From Eurosta solidaginis (lineage: Eukaryota; Arthropoda; Insecta; Diptera; Tephritidae), in assembly GCF_040869045.1 (NCBI RefSeq), contig NW_027136913.1, forward strand, positions 124,001-188,000: DNA of 64,000 bases, in the 5' to 3' direction. The notes under the pieces were generated by a model. The model did not search any database and had not been told where the DNA came from. It saw nothing but the letters and a program-made list of their open reading frames with translations. The position numbers and the translations under genes were made by a program. Each line of letters opens with the position of its first letter. The first letter of the stretch is position 1. Of this stretch, positions 1-12,090 are shown one piece after another.

Positions 1-2
1 AG

Positions 3-1901
3 TTGGAGAGGCGTGGATTGAATACTAGCGGCGTTAAACTTGAACTTCAGGCACGGCTACGAGAGGCAATGGAAGCAGAAGGAATTGAAGTGGAAGAGTA
101 TGACTTTCATCTTGATGGCGAGGAAATAACAAAAATGGAAGAAACACCGCAGACAATGGCGAACACAGACCTGAACATGATATTGGCTGCAATATCTGCT
201 CAAACATCGACAATGTCATCACAGATGGAATCTCAAGGGACACGTATAACATCAAAGATTGAAGCACAAGAAACGCGTATGTCAGAAATGTCGACACAGA
301 TTACATCGAAGATGGAAGCACAAGAAATGCGTATGTCAGAAATGTCGACACAGATTACATAGAAGATGGAAGCACAAGAAACGCGTATATCCGAAATGTC
401 GTCGCAAACGTCATCTCAGCTGGAATCGCAGGAGAACCGTATAACAGCGAAGATTGAAGCACAAGAGGCACGGATATCCGAAATGTCGGCTCAAATTTCA
501 GCACAGATATCATCGCAGATCTCTGCTCAACTGGAAGAGCAAGAAGGACGTATTTCCTCGAATTTGGAGGCGCAAGATACAAAAATTTTACAGTTTGAAG
601 AATAAATCGAGGCCGAGGTGGATGCTTTGAGAGGACGTATCGAGCAGTTGCAACTAAATCGCCCAGCAGTTTCAACTAGTAATTCAAAGGTAAAAACACC
701 ATCCTTTGACGGTTCTGTTCCTTTCCAGGTCTTTAAGCTACAGTTTGAGAAGACCGCAGCAGTGAACAACTGGAATGTGGAAGATAAAGTTGCCGCACTC
801 TTCGTAGCATTGAAAGGACCAGCTGCCGAAATCTTACAGACTATTCCAGAGTACGAACGGAACAGTTATGACGCATTGATGGCTGCTGTAGAACGGCGAT
901 ACGGAAGCGAACACAGGAAACAGATATTTCAAATAGAACTGCAAAACCGCTACCAAAAAGCTAACGAGACTTTGCAGGAGTTTGCTTCGGACATTGAAAG
1001 ATTGGCTCATCTTGCAAATGCGGATGCACCCGTGGAATACACGGAAAGAGTGAAGATTCAGAGCTTTATAAATGGCATAAGGGATGTCGAAACGAAGCGA
1101 GCCACATACGCGAACCCAAAGGAAACATTTTCTGAAACGGTATCCCATGCATTGACTCAGGAAACAGCGTCGCTTCTGTGTAAGCCAGTTTTCAAAGCAC
1201 GCCGTGTGGAAGTAGAAAGGCCAGAGTGGGTAGACGCAATATTGGAGGTGCTGAAAGGATCGCAAAAGCGGAGTGAAAAAGTTATCAAATGCTTCAAATG
1301 CGGGAAGTCCGGTCACATTGCACGTCATTGCGATCTTGGTCCTAATAGTTCCAACAATGTGGGTGGCCGTAAACGCAAAGCTGGAGGAGATGAGCAAGAG
1401 CGAGTAAGAGATAAAGAACGAAAACTTGCCCCGGCTATTGAATGTCCTGTGATATCTGTGTCGCAAATTGGAAGGAAATCAAGCAGTCTTACCGTCAGAG
1501 GGAATGTGGATGGCAAGGAGCGTGTACTGACTGTAGGTACGGGCGCATCTCATTCCTTGATTCGATCTGATTTGGTCTACAAGAGAGTAAAGTCATTACC
1601 TGGAGCGAGGTTGGGTACGGTCACAGGCGAATATAACCAAGTCCAGGGAGAAGTAATATGTGAAGTCCTAATTGGGAAGGTCATGGTTCTACACAAATTC
1701 TTTTTGGCGGAGATCGTTGATGAAGTTATATTGGGAGTGGATTTCTTGGTTGACCATGACATCAAGGTCGATATGCAGAGAAGGGTGATGCATTATGAGA
1801 ACAAAGATGTGCCCTTAACTTCAGTTTGGAAAAAGGGTTCAGCAGTAAGCGAGTGCTGGTGGAGGAGATTCGACAGAGACCACGAAAGTCAAGGAAAGTA
1901 G
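3..1901 (+). pseudogene. Ty3/gypsy gag plus protease remnant with SAP-like N-terminus
   Basis: One reading frame broken by two stops (TAG at 360-362, TAA at 603-605). The first ~35 residues resemble a SAP DNA-binding motif. A coiled-coil-like section follows, built from 54-bp (18-residue) repeats at about 261-374. The TAG sits in one of these units, where the neighbouring unit has TCG, so it is a point mutation. From 618 the frame encodes a retrotransposon Gag capsid region. A CCHC zinc knuckle (CFKCGKSGHIARHC) begins at 1290. A retroviral-type aspartic protease follows at about 1440-1800. The catalytic triplet expected as D-T-G reads G-T-G at 1536-1544, so the protease should be dead. Reverse transcriptase, RNase H and the integrase core are missing downstream, so this is an internally deleted copy. 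The 5' end lies outside the window. Element class is secure; subfamily is not. Confidence 0.85.
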
Positions 1902-2455
1902 ATCGAGCAAAAGTTGATGGATCGAATGTGCCAAATAAAGCGAAATTAAAAGTACCTGCGAGGAAAAGACCGGCATCAACAAACCCTAATGGACGCACTA
2001 AAATGACTGAAAGAATTTTTCAGAAAGAATGCAAGGATGGTTTCAAGCCAGCGCGCACTTTTGTTGGGAAACGTCGGAACGATACTGAGTATGTGAAGCC
2101 AATCCGTCAAGAACAAGCTCTACAAAGTAGTTCTTCATTGGCCAAGCAATAGAGTGCGAGAGAATGATCCAGAATAATGAGTAGTAAGATGGAACACAGG
2201 TACGACAGGGAAAATAATTCGGAAGGTTTCCGGAATGGAGATTTGGTACTGTTAATCAACCCTCACCGGCGGAAAGGTGTTCCAGCCCAATTTCGGTGCA
2301 GTTGGGAAGGCCCGTACAAAGTTGTGAAGAAGATCAGTGATACCATCTACCGCATACAAACCACTGGGAAACCACGGATTAGAAGGGTGGTATATTTGGA
2401 GATGCTAGCGGCGTTTAGATTGGAAGATTTGTCTGATCGGGACGATCAGACTTAG
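1826..2455 (+). pseudogene. Ty3/gypsy integrase C-terminal remnant
   Basis: Two pieces in the same frame (1826-2152 and 2177-2455) are separated by a TAG at 2150-2152. The frame differs from that of the gag above. The first piece is lysine/arginine-rich linker without a recognisable domain. The second piece carries the basic C-terminal integrase signature: GFRNGDLVLLINPHRRKG, then WEGPYKVVKKISDTIYRIQ and a VVYLEML end, as in many insect Ty3/gypsy integrases. The DDE core and reverse transcriptase are absent, so the join from protease to this region is an internal deletion of several kilobases. It ends 11 bases before the LTR. Confidence 0.75.
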
Positions 2456-2466
2456 GTAGAGGGCAG
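2454..2466 (+). promoter_or_regulatory. polypurine tract of the gypsy element
   Basis: A purine-rich run (aggtagagggcag) lies directly before the LTR start TGTTATG, at the position expected of the plus-strand primer site. Confidence 0.6.
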
Positions 2467-3126
2467 TGTTATGAATATCAGCAAAACTAAGGAGTGCTGC
2501 CATCTCCAGGCCGATGCTAAGCAGTGACGTGAATTCACATCAATAATTCAATCATTATGTATCTACATAAACGAATCAATAATTGCGTCTACACATATGT
2601 ACACATTCCGACGAGCTACATTTACATACAAGGCAGCGAGAGATGAGATGTCACACACAGATGAATTTACTTATACGCTTATGTGTGTGCGGGAGACTGT
2701 AAACTACAAACTCACATATGAACATCTGAGAAGCGCTAAAAAATAGACAATTGTAAACAAGTAGGAACTATATGAGAACTATACACACACGAATATAGTT
2801 GGTAAGTTCTGGAAATGGAAGAGCCTAGAAGTATGCAGCGTAAACTATAAAAGCGGGGCAGGCGAGTAAGAAGTAATTCAGTTTGAGTTGAGCTATCAAT
2901 CAGTTTGATTAAGCACGCGATCTGGCGGCCAATAGTATAGTTTCATTTGAGTTATCAATCAGTTTGGTTATTAAGCCAGCGAGTAGCAAAGTATAAGTTT
3001 TATTGTGAAGTACTTAATAAAGGCCATTTTTCCAACATTCAATATTGGAGTTATTTATTCAACAGTTTAGTGATTCGAACTTAGCAGAGGATTGCAAATA
3101 AGAGGATTTGCGGCAGATTCGTTACA
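2467..3126 (+). mobile_element. 3' LTR of the deleted gypsy element
   Basis: The LTR starts TGTTATG and ends GTTACA. It contains a TATA box (TATAAAAG, 2846-2853) and AATAAA near 3017, followed by a 3' part (ATTGGAGTTATTTATTC...) shared with the LTRs at 10389, 15892 and 28382. The four bases after it are ATAT, the same as the target duplication of the solo LTR at 15892. The matching 5' LTR lies outside the window. Confidence 0.75.
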
Positions 3127-3339
3127 ATATTAAGACCAATGATATTCAAGGGGTTGATAAGCGCAATACAAAGCTTTATAGCTTCGAACCTTTCGCAAGC
3201 CAATTGTCAACCTAGGGAATCCTGTTACAAATATGAATGTATCATACACATATTTAGCAGGCGAGGCTCTGGCGACCCCAAGTTCCCATGTAGCTTGGGA
3301 GTGGGGAGGACGGGATGGCCTAGAAGGTTTAATGTGGTC

Positions 3340-3495
3340 ATATAAATCGTTCCCTTAGATGATCGGGCTAGTACCTTAACGTTGCTTTGTTACCGGAACG
3401 TACCGGATCTATATCCGGCAAAGGACCATCAACATCGACAACACTCCCCAAAGCCTTCCGGGAGTGTCTTCATCGTTAATACAACAACAACATAT
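3340..3495 (+). mobile_element. 3' tail of a non-LTR retrotransposon with CAA repeats
   Basis: A non-coding tail ends in ACAACAACAACA. It has a stem-loop (ACACTCCC 3441-3448 with GGGAGTGT 3460-3467) just before the CAA run. A diverged second copy lies at 31433-31580. The layout resembles a LINE 3' UTR with a hairpin recognised by the element's reverse transcriptase. The clade cannot be told from the tail. Confidence 0.5.
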
Positions 3496-3499
3496 TAAT

Positions 3500-4085
3500 A
3501 CCAATCGATTGGTACCGATCGTTCTTTGACCAAAATTTCTTATTTTTGGCAAAAAAATATTTTTACTTTTCAATGTATTTAGGAAGCAATAATGTTTTAT
3601 TTAAGTTGGAAAACAAAAAATAATGCAGGATTCGTCAAAATTATGTTATGCGGACCCTCATGTTTAAACAAGGCCAGGACTTTTTCGGCTTAAAAACCAA
3701 ATTACTGTTGAAATGTGTCGCTACTCTTATCATAGCTGGCCTGAAGTATGCCGCAGAATCATGCGCTGAAGGTGAGAGGATTCTCCTGCAGAGTTCTCGG
3801 GACCTAAACATTGACAAAAAAATATAGAAAAACTAAATTTTCTAAAAGGGTTTGTTGTGCATTTATACACATTTATTTATTCCTGTCATGAACTAATTGC
3901 CATGCTTTCAATTATGTACATATGAAAAACCAGGAAACCAGAAATAAGCAAAGCCTGCGGAAATAATCCAAAAGCCATTTAGCAATTCAAAAATGTGTTT
4001 AAATTCCAACATAGCGCACCCATAATATCTACATACTTACATACAAATACATAAAAGGTGATAATTACCAGTGTTTTAATTTTAA
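3500..4085. other. AT-rich stretch with no recognised feature
   Basis: No reading frame, RNA gene or repeat could be recognised here. It is low-complexity AT-rich sequence between a LINE tail and family A. Confidence 0.5.
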
Positions 4086-4090
4086 TTTTT

Positions 4091-5778
4091 TATACTAAGT
4101 TGAGCAGAGCTCACAGAGTATATTAACTTTGATTGGATAACGGTTGGTTGTACAGGTATAAAGGAATCGAGATTGATATAGACTTTCATTTATCAAAATC
4201 ATCAGGATCGAAAAAAAATTTGATTGAGCTATGTCCGTCCGTCCGTCCGTCTGTCCGTTAACACGATAACTTGATTCATTTTTTAGTTATTTTGATGAAA
4301 TTTGGTATGTAGGTTCCTGAGCATTCATCTCAGATCGCTGTTTAAAATAAACAATATCGGACTACCACTTTTTCGATATCGAAAATTTCGAAAAACAGAA
4401 AAAGTGCGATAATTCATTACCAAAGACGGATAAAGCGATGAAACTTAGTAGGTGAGTTGAACTGATGACACAGAATAGAAAATTAGTAAAATTTTGGACA
4501 ATGGGCGTGGCACTGCCCACTTTTGAAAGAAGGTAATTTAAAAGTTTTGCAAGCTGTAATTTGGCAGTCGTTGAAGATATCATGATGAAATTTGGCAGGA
4601 ACGTTATACTTATTACTATATGTATGGTTAATAAAAATTAGCAAAATCGGAGAACGATCACGCCCACTTTAAAAAAAATTTTTTTTTAAGTCAAATTTTA
4701 ACAAAAAATTGAATATCTTTACAGTATATAAGTAAATTATGTCAACATTCAACTCCAGTAATGATATTGTGCAACCAAATGCAAAAATAAAAGAAAATTT
4801 CAAAATGGGCGTGGCTCCGCCCTTTTTCATTTAATTTATCTAGGATACTTTTAATGCCATAAGTCGAACAAAAATTTACCAATCTTTGTGAAATTTAGTA
4901 GGGGCTTAGATTCTGGGACCGTAACTTATTTCTATGGAAAAGTGCGAAATCGGTTGAAGCCACGCCCAGTTTTTATAAACAGTCGACCGTCTGTCCTTCC
5001 GCAGGGCCGTTAACACGATAACTTGAGCAAAAATCGATATATCTTTACTTAACTCAGTTCACGTACTTATCTGAACTCACTTTGTATTGGTATAAAAAAT
5101 GACCGAAATCCGACTATGACCACGCCCAGTTTTTCGATATCGAGAATTTCCAAAAACGAAAAAAATGCCATAATTCTATTCCAAATACGAAAAAAGGAAT
5201 GAAACATGGTATTTGGATTGGTTTATTGGCGTATAATATAACTTTAGAGAAAAACTATGTAAAATGGGTGTGACACCTACCATATTAAGTAGAATGAAAT
5301 GAAAAAGTTCTGCAGGGCGAAATAAAAAACCCTTGAAATCTTGGCAAAAGTACTGTTCCTGGTATTACAAATATAAATAAATTAGCGGTATCCAACAGAT
5401 GATGTTCTGGGTCACCCTGGTCCACATTTTGGAAGATATCTGGAAAACGCATTCACATATACAACTACAACCACTCCCTTTTAAAACTCTTATTAATACC
5501 TTTAATTTGATACCCATATCGTACAAACACATTCTAGAATCACACCTGGTCCACCTTTATGGCGATATCTCGAAACGGCGTCCACCTATGGAACTAAGGA
5601 TCACTCCCTTTTAAAATACTCTTTAATACCCTTCATTTGATACACATGTCATACAAACACGTTCCAGGATTACCTTCGGTTCATTTTCCTACATGGATAT
5701 TTTCCCTTATATTGTCACCATAGCTCTCAACTGAGTATGTAATGTTCGGTTGCACCCGAACTTAACCTTCCTTACTTG
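4091..5778 (+). repeat. Family A repeat, copy 1
   Basis: This unclassified, apparently non-coding element occurs again inverted at 45481-47447 and truncated at 54356-54470. One end has a short inverted repeat (TATACTA... with GAGTATA). The other end has a hairpin (GTTCGG...CCGAAC) followed by CCTTCCTTACTTG. Inside are a CCGT/CTGT tetranucleotide run (4236-4258), repeated palindromes such as TTTCGATATCGAAA, and at least five CACGCCC or GGGCGTGG motifs (about 4506, 4663, 4807, 4964, 5122) in otherwise AT-rich sequence. A ~130-bp unit is repeated in tandem near the right end. No transposase frame is visible, so it is presumably non-autonomous. Confidence 0.75.
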
Positions 5779-6134
5779 TTGAAGCTGGATTTAATTTTTT
5801 TGTTCTCCTTTTAGCTTGAAAAATTGCGATCTAGCTTAAAGCTTTTTTTCAGAAATATTTTAGTTTTTTACTTCCTTTACATTAGGTGGTTTGAATGTTT
5901 GTCCGCTTTTCATACTCCGAGGCTAAAAATTTAGAGTTTAATTCAGATGTCGATGACAGCCAAAAGTTTCGCTAGGAGGCGCACGGACTGAGATATTTAG
6001 AAAAATGAAACGAATTGGGATTGATTTTTTTGTAAGTTCTCACTGAGCTACAAGCGTAAAAGTTAACAGATAAGTTAAGACACCGAGAAAATGTAAGAAA
6101 AGGAGAAAATGAAAACAAAATTAAAGAATTTTAA

Positions 6135-6476
6135 TCACTTCCTTTATATAAATTGACAAAAATCAGCGAAAAATATCTCCTTATATAAAAACATATTCCT
6201 GCTAAACTTTGATTTTTAAATTTTGGCATTGAAATTGCAAAATTTTTTATGAGAAGTAAAAATGTAAAGGTGGAGCGCAATTGATTGTCTAATAATATCT
6301 CCTTTCCTACCAACTTTCCAATCCAAGTAATGTGCGCTCCACTTTTATATTTTTCTTATTATAAATATTTTTGCAATTTCTATGTCAGAATTTAAAAATC
6401 AAAGTTTAGCAGGAATATGTCTTTATATAAGGAAACACTTTTCGCTTATTTTTGCCCATTTATATAAAGGAAGTGC
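6135..6476. mobile_element. Foldback MITE flanked by TTAA
   Basis: The two arms of roughly 150 bp are inverted copies of each other, both starting (T/G)CACTTCCTTTATATAAA. They are separated by a short centre containing a third inverted motif (GGAGCGCA / TGCGCTCC). TTAA lies on both sides (6131-6134 and 6477-6480), the target duplication typical of piggyBac-type transposition. It has no coding capacity. A class assignment beyond TTAA-targeting MITE is inference. Confidence 0.75.
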
Positions 6477-7284
6477 TTAAAATTGTTTTTATTTTATTTT
6501 TATTTTAGCTTTCATTCATTATAAAGCTGAAATTGCATCTGTAATTGTTATTTTTTTTATTTTTATGAAAATGGACGAAAAATTAATTTTTATTTTTTAC
6601 TGGATGTATAAGATGTTTATTCTGTTATGTGTTTAAAGGAATAGATGAATAAAACGCTTGAAAAGTTGCCTTAAACTTTTTGCTTTTTCTTAGCCTTAAA
6701 AGTTTTTATTAAGTATTTTCTTTTTCTTCACCTTGCCTTTTTTTCTGAAAAAGTTCTGGCAACTCTGATAATTACTATTCATTCCACAAATATTAACACT
6801 GATATTTTAATGCCTGAAGTTAGAACTAGTTTCTGTGGTTTTATGCTTTACTATGAGCTAAATAGTAGCAATTTTTTGATAGTAATGAGAATTTAGTAAT
6901 GGCCAGTAATCATTAAGATATCTTCTAATGAAAATTAAGAATTGATTGTTTGATTGCAAAGTCTTTGAAAGTAAAATGACTAAATGAGTGTTATTCGCTT
7001 ATTGGAGCAACTGTCCAATGTATCATCTTCTCCTGCGCATTTGCTCATATTTTCTCATAAAAAATACATTTTACATTATTTGTATCCATGAGAATGAATG
7101 AAATAAAAAAAGTATAGGTTGGCTAGCGATAGCATCGTACTTCCATTGTACTTCAATTAAAAACGCTCATCTGAACAACGCTGAATTATTAATTTTAATC
7201 ACAATTTTAATACTTTAACGTTCATTTTAAGTAGGACTCAGCGAAAAAGTATATAAATAATTCCTTTGCATGTCAAAACCTTAC

Positions 7285-7765
7285 TGACGAAGCTTACTAC
7301 GAGGTAGTCATCGACACACGCACCTAGACTCGGCTTAACATGCGTAAGTCTGAGTATAAAGGTGTGCCAGCTTTGTACTGCATAGCAAGACTCCTTCTAC
7401 AAATTGCTTTCCACTTTTGGCTTCTATGCTGTGCTAACTGGCGCCAAATGATAACACCAATAAAATTTAAATCTCCTTCCATCTGATCTCATGCGGTAAT
7501 CGTCGTCGCCAACTTTTTGAAAAACTTTTGTGTCGAACACTCTCATCTCTTCATCTGATGTTGCCATGGTCCATGCTTAAGCACCATACGTAACCATATA
7601 TAGCAGGAAAGGCGCGATAAGTGACTTGTAGAACATGACTTTCGTTTGCCAAGAGAGGACTTTTCTGTTCAATTGCATAAAAGCAATTAAGTACCTGACG
7701 CGATTTGCCTTCAAGGAGACTAAGGTAGAACTTCTTTTCCGATTTTCGTCGTGCTCCTCTTCGCT
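7285..7765 (-). pseudogene. RTE-type LINE ORF2 fragment
   Basis: Reading the minus strand gives the post-catalytic tail of a LINE reverse transcriptase. It shows RKVLSWQTKVMFYKSLIAP, then FLLYMVTYGA, an in-frame stop, AWTMATSDEEMRVFDTKVF and KVGDDDYRMRSDGR. This corresponds to the pattern RK..S..TK...YK.LI.P.LLYG...W......E..L..FE.K.L seen in RTE-like LINEs. Stops and frame drift make it non-functional. Duplicated in copy B. A sense fragment of what may be the same clade's extreme C-terminus lies at 42655-42850. Confidence 0.7.
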
Positions 7766-7909
7766 TTATTATGCACTAAGAACACAGGGAGAAAGAAAAT
7801 TGGGAGACTGAGAAGAGGAGAAAGAGAGGTGTATAAAGGTAAAGCAGAATAAAAAAATAAGAGAAAATTAAGTAAATCTTAATTATGAAATAAAACATAG
7901 TTCTTTCTG

Positions 7910-9295
7910 ATTACTCAGAGAGTAATATTTTCAAGTCCAATTAAACTTTTTTCAAGTCAAACTAAACTTTATATTTCAAATGAAGTTCTTAAAAATTAAG
8001 GTGAAATTTTTTATTAAAATATTAAACATTTTTTCAGCTTCAATGAAACTTTTTACGAACTAAATTTTTTCATTTCAAATCAGGGACGGAAAATAATAAT
8101 AATTTTTTTTTCGGAGTCGAAAAAGTCCTGATCAAAAAATTGTCCTAGGTGAAAATGTTTGAGTTCCCAGGTATCCCTATAACAATATCATGTCAGATCA
8201 TGCATGCTTTTTATTTTTTGAACTTTTTCCATAAAAGGCCACATATAAGAGTAAAACCTGTATTTTTATTTTTTGAGTCCGGTAGAACTAGTTAAACTCC
8301 GGCCTTTTTTTATTTTTAAAAGTCCGAGTTTAACTAGTTCTATCGGACTCAAAAAATAAAAATCCGAAAATAATTTCTGTCTTGATCCAAATATATTTAA
8401 AGCCCAAAACTAATAGTTTTGCAAGGAATTATATTGTAAAATGAATAACAGTTTCAAATGAAACTTTTTCGAATCAAATAAAATTTTTTTCAAATAAAAT
8501 AAAACTCTTTTCAAATAAAATGCAACCCTTTTCATGTCAAATGAAACTTTTTTCTAATTAAATCAAATATTCTTCTTATCAAATGAAATAGTTTTCAAAG
8601 GAAATGGAACTTTTTTTAATCATAATAAAATTTTTTTCATTTCAACTGAAACTTTTTCTAACCAAGTGAAACCTTTTTCAAGTAAAATTCAACCTTTTTC
8701 ATTTCAAATGAAACTTTTTCCAAATAAAATTATAATTTTTTTAACTCAAATGAAACTTTTTTCGAATTAAATCAAATTTTCTACTTATCAACTTCTACCG
8801 TTTTCAAGGAAAATGGAACTTTTTTAATCAAAATACATTTTCTTTATATCAAATTAAACTTCTTTCATTTCGAATAAAACCTTTTTCATTGCCAATGAAA
8901 ATTGCTTATGCGCCACACACACATATATGCAGCAGGATTAGGCAAATGAAACTTTATAAAGTAATTAAATTTTTCTCATTTCCAATGAAACTTTCCAATT
9001 TCATACGAAATTTTTTTTAAAATCAAACGATATTTTTTTTTAACCAAAAGAAACTTTTTTCAAATAAAATAAAACTGTTTTCAAATTAAGTGCAACCTTT
9101 TCCAAATTAAATGAAACTTTTTTCAAAAAAAATTTAACTTTTTTCATTTCAAACTAAAATATTTTCAAATCAAATGAAATTTGTTCAAATAAAATAAAAG
9201 CTTCTTCAAATTAGATAAAACTTTTTCATTTCGAAAACCATTTTTTCCTTTTAATTGAAACTTTTTTCGAATTAAATGGAACTTTTATTTTAAAT
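7910..9295. repeat. Degenerate TTTCAAATGAAAC minisatellite
   Basis: Dozens of imperfect units of about 20-25 bases with the core TTTCAAATGAAACTTTTT run through this stretch. They are interrupted by the palindrome at 8262-8363 and by a short CA-rich insert near 8890-8945. Unit length varies, so it is a decayed array. Copy B holds the same array at about 13413-14795. Confidence 0.75.
8262..8363. repeat. 40-bp-arm palindrome
   Basis: Left arm 8262-8302 and right arm 8324-8363 are near-perfect inverted copies centred on GAACTAGTT / AACTAGTTC, with a T-rich 21-base loop. No element ends are recognisable around it. Confidence 0.85.
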
Positions 9296-9299
9296 GTTA

Positions 9300-10388
9300 A
9301 GAGGTGCCTCATCGCAATTTTCGTTCTTCCATACTAATTTCCTGAAGGATTTTTGACTTTATAGTTCTAGTGGACCTGTGATTTGAGTAATTGAACCAAA
9401 ATGACGAGTAAGATCTAATCTCTTATACGAAATTGAAGGATCTTCAAAAATTATCTTATATCATATAAAAGCTGTATCTTTTTTTACATGTATATACATG
9501 TGCAATTTAACCTTATGTGGACACTATAGACTATGACCAACAGAGGTTAGCGTGTTTCCCTATTAAGCACAACTGGTTTGTAGGGAGTTGTTTAACAATT
9601 GCCGCGAGTCTTCAATAATTGCCGCTAGATGGTTCTCCTAAGCATTATCTAAATCATGATAAGCGTTCTGTTTACCCCCAAATGTAGATGTATACACATG
9701 TAAAAAACACGGCTTATAACTGAATTTCATTGAAACGGACAAAGGGTTCAAGAGTAAATTGAGCATAACTTAACTGCAGCTTCATTCACTCTGAACAACT
9801 GGGAATTCGGTGAGAGGCTCAGGCTTCAATAAGGTAAAAAGGTTCGTAAATAGTAATATTAAAAAATACGATAAACATACAGAATTGAATTGGCAATTAC
9901 TTTAGTTATTACTGCCTTTAAAAATCAACTTATTAATAAATAACATCAGTACACCGAACTTTATATTATTAAAACATTTAAAATGCTCACTAATTTAATC
10001 ACAGTTAACATGAACCATTTGTGAACCAGGTCATGAATATTTGTTTACGTATGATGAACTTGAAAAATCCTTTTCACAAATATATGGCGCACCTTAATGT
10101 ACGTTAGCACTGCAAAATGCAAGCATTTAAATTGTAAGAGTCTCACATGCGTGCTGAGTTTGTTGTACTACACTTGCAAATTTGCGCCGATTAATGAGCC
10201 AGAGGATAAACTTACTGTATTTCGCTCTTTATATATGATCCTTTATAGCACAATAGTTGGGTATAAACAGAATTGTATAAGATTCATTTAGAGCTTAATA
10301 CTAAGTATTAACATTTGTCCGGTAAATTATGCACAGATTCTTAGAACTAACAAATCAAATACATAATACATGTAAAATTGTTATATAT
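9300..10388. other. No gene recognised; unique-looking spacer of the duplication
   Basis: This stretch and its twin at 14803-15891 hold no recognised domain. A 64-codon frame at 10097-10291 (15600-15794 in copy B) differs by one residue between copies. That is expected from recent duplication and is not evidence of coding. Confidence 0.5.
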
Positions 10389-10920
10389 TGTGGCGAATAT
10401 TAGAGCATCACTATGCTATGCACTATGTTAGTAAATAATCAATACAACAAAAACAAGCCACACTTGTGTACACGAACACATCACTTACACACATACATTG
10501 AAGGCGACGAAGAATATCTCACATACACATGTGTAGTCTAAGCTAAGAGCAGCTAAGAGCAGAAGCTGATACTCACACATACACACCATTATGGCTAGTA
10601 GAAAAGCATACAACTCCAATATACATGTATATAGCTGCTAACAAAGTATTAGATACAACTGTTGTCGAACACATTTTCGCGAAATGACTAGACCTTAGCG
10701 GAAATGGGTGAACGAGAAAACCGAGAGTATAAAAGCAGCGCAAGCTGAAGAATCAGAATCAGTTTGATTTAAATACGCTATTAGTTGTGAAGTATAATTG
10801 TGAAATACTACTCACAAAGTAGTCTAAATAAAGATCAATTTGCAATACAGAATATTGGAGTTATTTATTCGACAATTGAGCGATTCGAACGTTAGCAGAA
10901 GGTTTAAAAAATCGGAATCC
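10389..10920 (+). mobile_element. LTR truncated at the duplication junction
   Basis: Same LTR as 15892-16432 (start TGTGGCGAATATTAG, a TATAAAAG box near 10731, AATAAA near 10827) but lacking the last 12 bases because the duplication breakpoint cuts it. The left target base set ATAT (10385-10388) is present; the right one is lost. Confidence 0.9.
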
Positions 10921-11842
10921 ATATTAAGTAGAATGAAATGAAAAAGTTCTGCAGGGCGAAATAAAAAACCCTTAAAATCTTGGCAGAAGTACTGTTCGTA
11001 GTATTTTGGAAGATATCTGGAAAACGCATTCACATATACAACTACCACCACTCCCTTTTAAAACCCTCATTAATACCTTTAATTTGATACCCATATCGTA
11101 CAAACACATTCTAGAGTCACCCCTGGTCCACCTTTATGGCGATATCTCGAAACGGCGTCCACCTATGGAACTAAGGATCACTCCCTTTTAAAATACTCAT
11201 TAACTCCTTTCATTTGATACCCATATTGTAAAAACGCATTCTAGAGTCAACCCTGATCCACATTTATGGCGATATCCCTAAATGGCGTCCACCTATAGAA
11301 CTATGGCCCACTCCCTCATAAAATACTCTTTAATACCCTTCATTTGATACACATGTCGTACAAAGACATTCCAGGGTTTCCCTCGGTTCATTTTCCTACA
11401 TGGTTATTTTCCCTTATATTGTCACCATAGCTCTCAACTGAGTATGTAATGTTCGGTTGCACCCGAACTTAACCATCCTTACTTGTTGAAGCTGGATTTA
11501 ATTTTTTTGTTCTCCTTTTAGCTTGAAAAATTGCGATTTAGCTTAAAGCTTTTTTTCAGAAATATTTTAGTTTTTTACTTCCTTTACATTAGGTGGGTTG
11601 AATGTTTGTCCGCTTTTCATACTCCGAGGCTAAAAATTTAGAGTTTAATTCAGATGTCGATGACAGCCAAAAGTTTCGCTAGGAGGCGCACGGACTGAGA
11701 TATTTAGAAAAATGAAACGAATTGGGATTGATTTTTTTTGTAAGTTCTCACTGAGCTACAAGCGTAAAAGTTAACAGATAAGTTAAGACACCGAGAAAAT
11801 GTAAGAAAAGGAGAAAATGAAAACAAAATAAAAGAATTTTAA

Positions 11843-12090
11843 TCACTTCCTTTATATAAATTGACAAAAATCAGCGAAAGACATATTCCTGCTAAACTTT
11901 GATTTTTAAATTTTGGCATTGAAATTGCAAAATTTTTTATGAGAAGTAAAAATGTAAAGGTGGAGCGCAATTGATTGACTAATAATATCTCCTTTCCTAC
12001 CAACTTTCCAATCCAAGTAATGTGCGCTCCACTTTTATATTTTTCTTATTATAAATATTTTTGCAATTTCTATGTCAGGATTTGGAGGAA
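11843..12090. mobile_element. Truncated copy of the TTAA MITE
   Basis: Copy B version of the MITE. The left arm is present with an ~18-bp internal deletion; most of the right arm and its flank are gone. Confidence 0.75.

Larger units (their letters stand above)
5282..10920 (+). repeat. Tandem segmental duplication, copy A
   Basis: This whole segment recurs immediately downstream (10921-16432) in the same orientation. It begins inside family A and ends 12 bases short of the 3' end of an LTR. Copy A keeps the full MITE at 6135-6476 and a 62-bp stretch missing from copy B. The 62 bases are also present in the independent family A copy near 46100, so copy A is ancestral there. Copies differ by scattered substitutions and several small indels. 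Confidence 0.95.

Noticed and set aside
618..1901. Active aspartic protease in the first gypsy element
   Set aside because: The catalytic Asp codon reads Gly (1536-1538).
4091..5778. Naming family A a Helitron because of its terminal hairpin
   Set aside because: The expected 5' TC and 3' CTRR ends are not clear and no Rep/helicase remnant is present.
10097..10291. 64-codon frame kept in both duplicates (also 15600-15794), one residue different
   Set aside because: Recent duplication explains the conservation; there is no domain, no codon bias and no upstream gene structure.
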